A stretch of 49,672 nucleotides of DNA from Chlamydiota bacterium (lineage in GTDB: Bacteria; Chlamydiota; Chlamydiia; Chlamydiales; Rhabdochlamydiaceae), in assembly GCA_013288005.1 (NCBI GenBank), contig JABDCS010000012.1, positions 1 to 49,672 of the forward strand, given 5' to 3'. The notes beneath the pieces are model-generated. The model was not told the origin of the DNA, made no database searches, and saw only the letters and a program-made list of their open reading frames with translations. Shown piece after piece: positions 49,261-49,672 of the stretch; positions within the stretch are counted from its first letter, which is position 1; each line of letters begins with the position of its first letter. The position numbers were made by a program, and so were the translations under genes.

Positions 49261-49672
49261 ATGGCGTCGTCTTTAACACCCTCAGCAGCGTCTTCTGCAA
49301 TGTCCGCAGGAGCAGCTCCGAGTGTATCATCACCTTTACCGTCCCCGAGGGAGTCTTCAAGACCCCGCTCAGTAGGCCGTAGGTCCCCCCAAGAATTGGA
49401 GCGATTGGACTACATGCAAGATTTTGAAAACGCACGAGACTCACGAGATAAGATAAATCAAATAGTACCCACAAGGTTGGCATCTCCTCGTCAAACAGGA
49501 CCTGTTTCAATCAGCACAACTGGGGTTTCTCCAGGAAGTGGTCGATCTCCCCAACAACCTCCTTTATTCAGGAGCTTTTCTGGGCCTATTACACAATCAT
49601 CAGCTACGCCAGGACGTTCTATACCTCCTCGTTTGGAAATAACAATACCTGGGTCTACTCCCCTTCCTCCAT
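49261..49672 (+). CDS. Ser/Pro-rich protein, start of a gene that leaves the window
   Basis: The frame is open from ATG 49261 (GGAG seven bases upstream) to the end of the window, 137 codons with no stop. The product is rich in Ser, Pro, Ala and Arg throughout (MASSLTPSAASSAMSAGAAP, then SSPLPSPRESSRPRS), with one less repetitive stretch, QELERLDYMQDFENARD. It lacks the QL[YF]G...LTC module of the other two proteins but has the same composition as their linkers, and it too follows a long AT-rich leader. No signal peptide. Probably another secreted, disordered-N-terminus protein; this is inference. Confidence 0.6.
   Translation, partial: MASSLTPSAASSAMSAGAAPSVSSPLPSPRESSRPRSVGRRSPQELERLDYMQDFENARDSRDKINQIVPTRLASPRQTGPVSISTTGVSPGSGRSPQQPPLFRSFSGPITQSSATPGRSIPPRLEITIPGSTPLPP

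Noticed and set aside
1..49672. CRISPR arrays, insertion sequences, integrases or phage genes
   Set aside because: No regularly spaced short repeats, transposase motifs or integrase motifs were found; the only long repeat is the gene array at the start.

Overview
The window is a chromosomal segment of a member of the Chlamydiae, most likely an environmental, amoeba-associated one (Parachlamydiales-like) and not a Chlamydiaceae pathogen. The chlamydial call rests on a histone H1-like hctA next to rlmD and yajC, on dapL (the chlamydial diaminopimelate shortcut), on the order rnc-radA-hemC, and on a hem/tkt/alaS/mfd/amn/efp neighbourhood. As far as I remember, these match the gene orders CT297-299, CT741-743 and CT745-752 of C. 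trachomatis. A glutamine-dependent NAD synthetase, an oxygen-dependent HemF, a K+ channel and large eukaryote-like proteins point away from the reduced Chlamydiaceae. I saw no tRNA, rRNA, CRISPR array, transposase or phage gene.

Layout. 1-1496: at least three tandem copies of a gene for a small exported protein, each joined to the next by an ATGA overlap. 1474-4911 (minus): rnc-radA-hemC-hemD. 4944-9519 (plus): a strong promoter, two short ORFs, a sodium:solute symporter, a K+ channel, dapL and a conserved unknown. 9643-16183: the haem genes hemG, hemF and hemE with tkt, interrupted by an F-box-like/LRR gene. 16184-17844: an accessory pocket with a thiS-like remnant, an HExxH protein and a broken Ser-rich ORF. 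17845-30076: housekeeping genes alaS, mfd, amn, efp, epmA, nadE and htpG. 30122-45609: an accessory island of two coiled-coil proteins (825 and 3752 aa) that share an N-terminal module, separated by a secreted purple-acid-phosphatase-like enzyme. 45723-47914 (minus): hctA-rlmD-yajC. 48489-48839: an RRM protein behind a long leader. From 49261 a further Ser/Pro-rich protein begins and runs off the end.

How the genes fit together. HemC, HemD, HemE, HemF and HemG cover every haem step from porphobilinogen to protoporphyrin IX, and the last two steps use the oxygen-dependent enzyme types. EF-P carries a lysine at position 34, and the gene that follows it encodes an EpmA-like ligase that would modify that residue. 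DapL supplies meso-diaminopimelate for peptidoglycan. HctA would compact the chromosome in the extracellular stage.

The most unusual content is the 30-45.6 kb island. Both coiled-coil proteins open with the same roughly 105-residue module (QL[YF]G, LTC.EH, ER, AC, M.E, then VxLT and AQ.V). A Ser/Pro-rich linker follows, then long coiled coil. The 3752-aa protein additionally carries motifs I, II and III and candidate motifs V and VI of an SF2/SecA-like helicase near its C-terminus. Together with the F-box/LRR, HExxH and Ser/Pro-rich genes, these look like host-directed proteins inserted between conserved chlamydial blocks, mostly behind very AT-rich leaders. Host targeting is inference.
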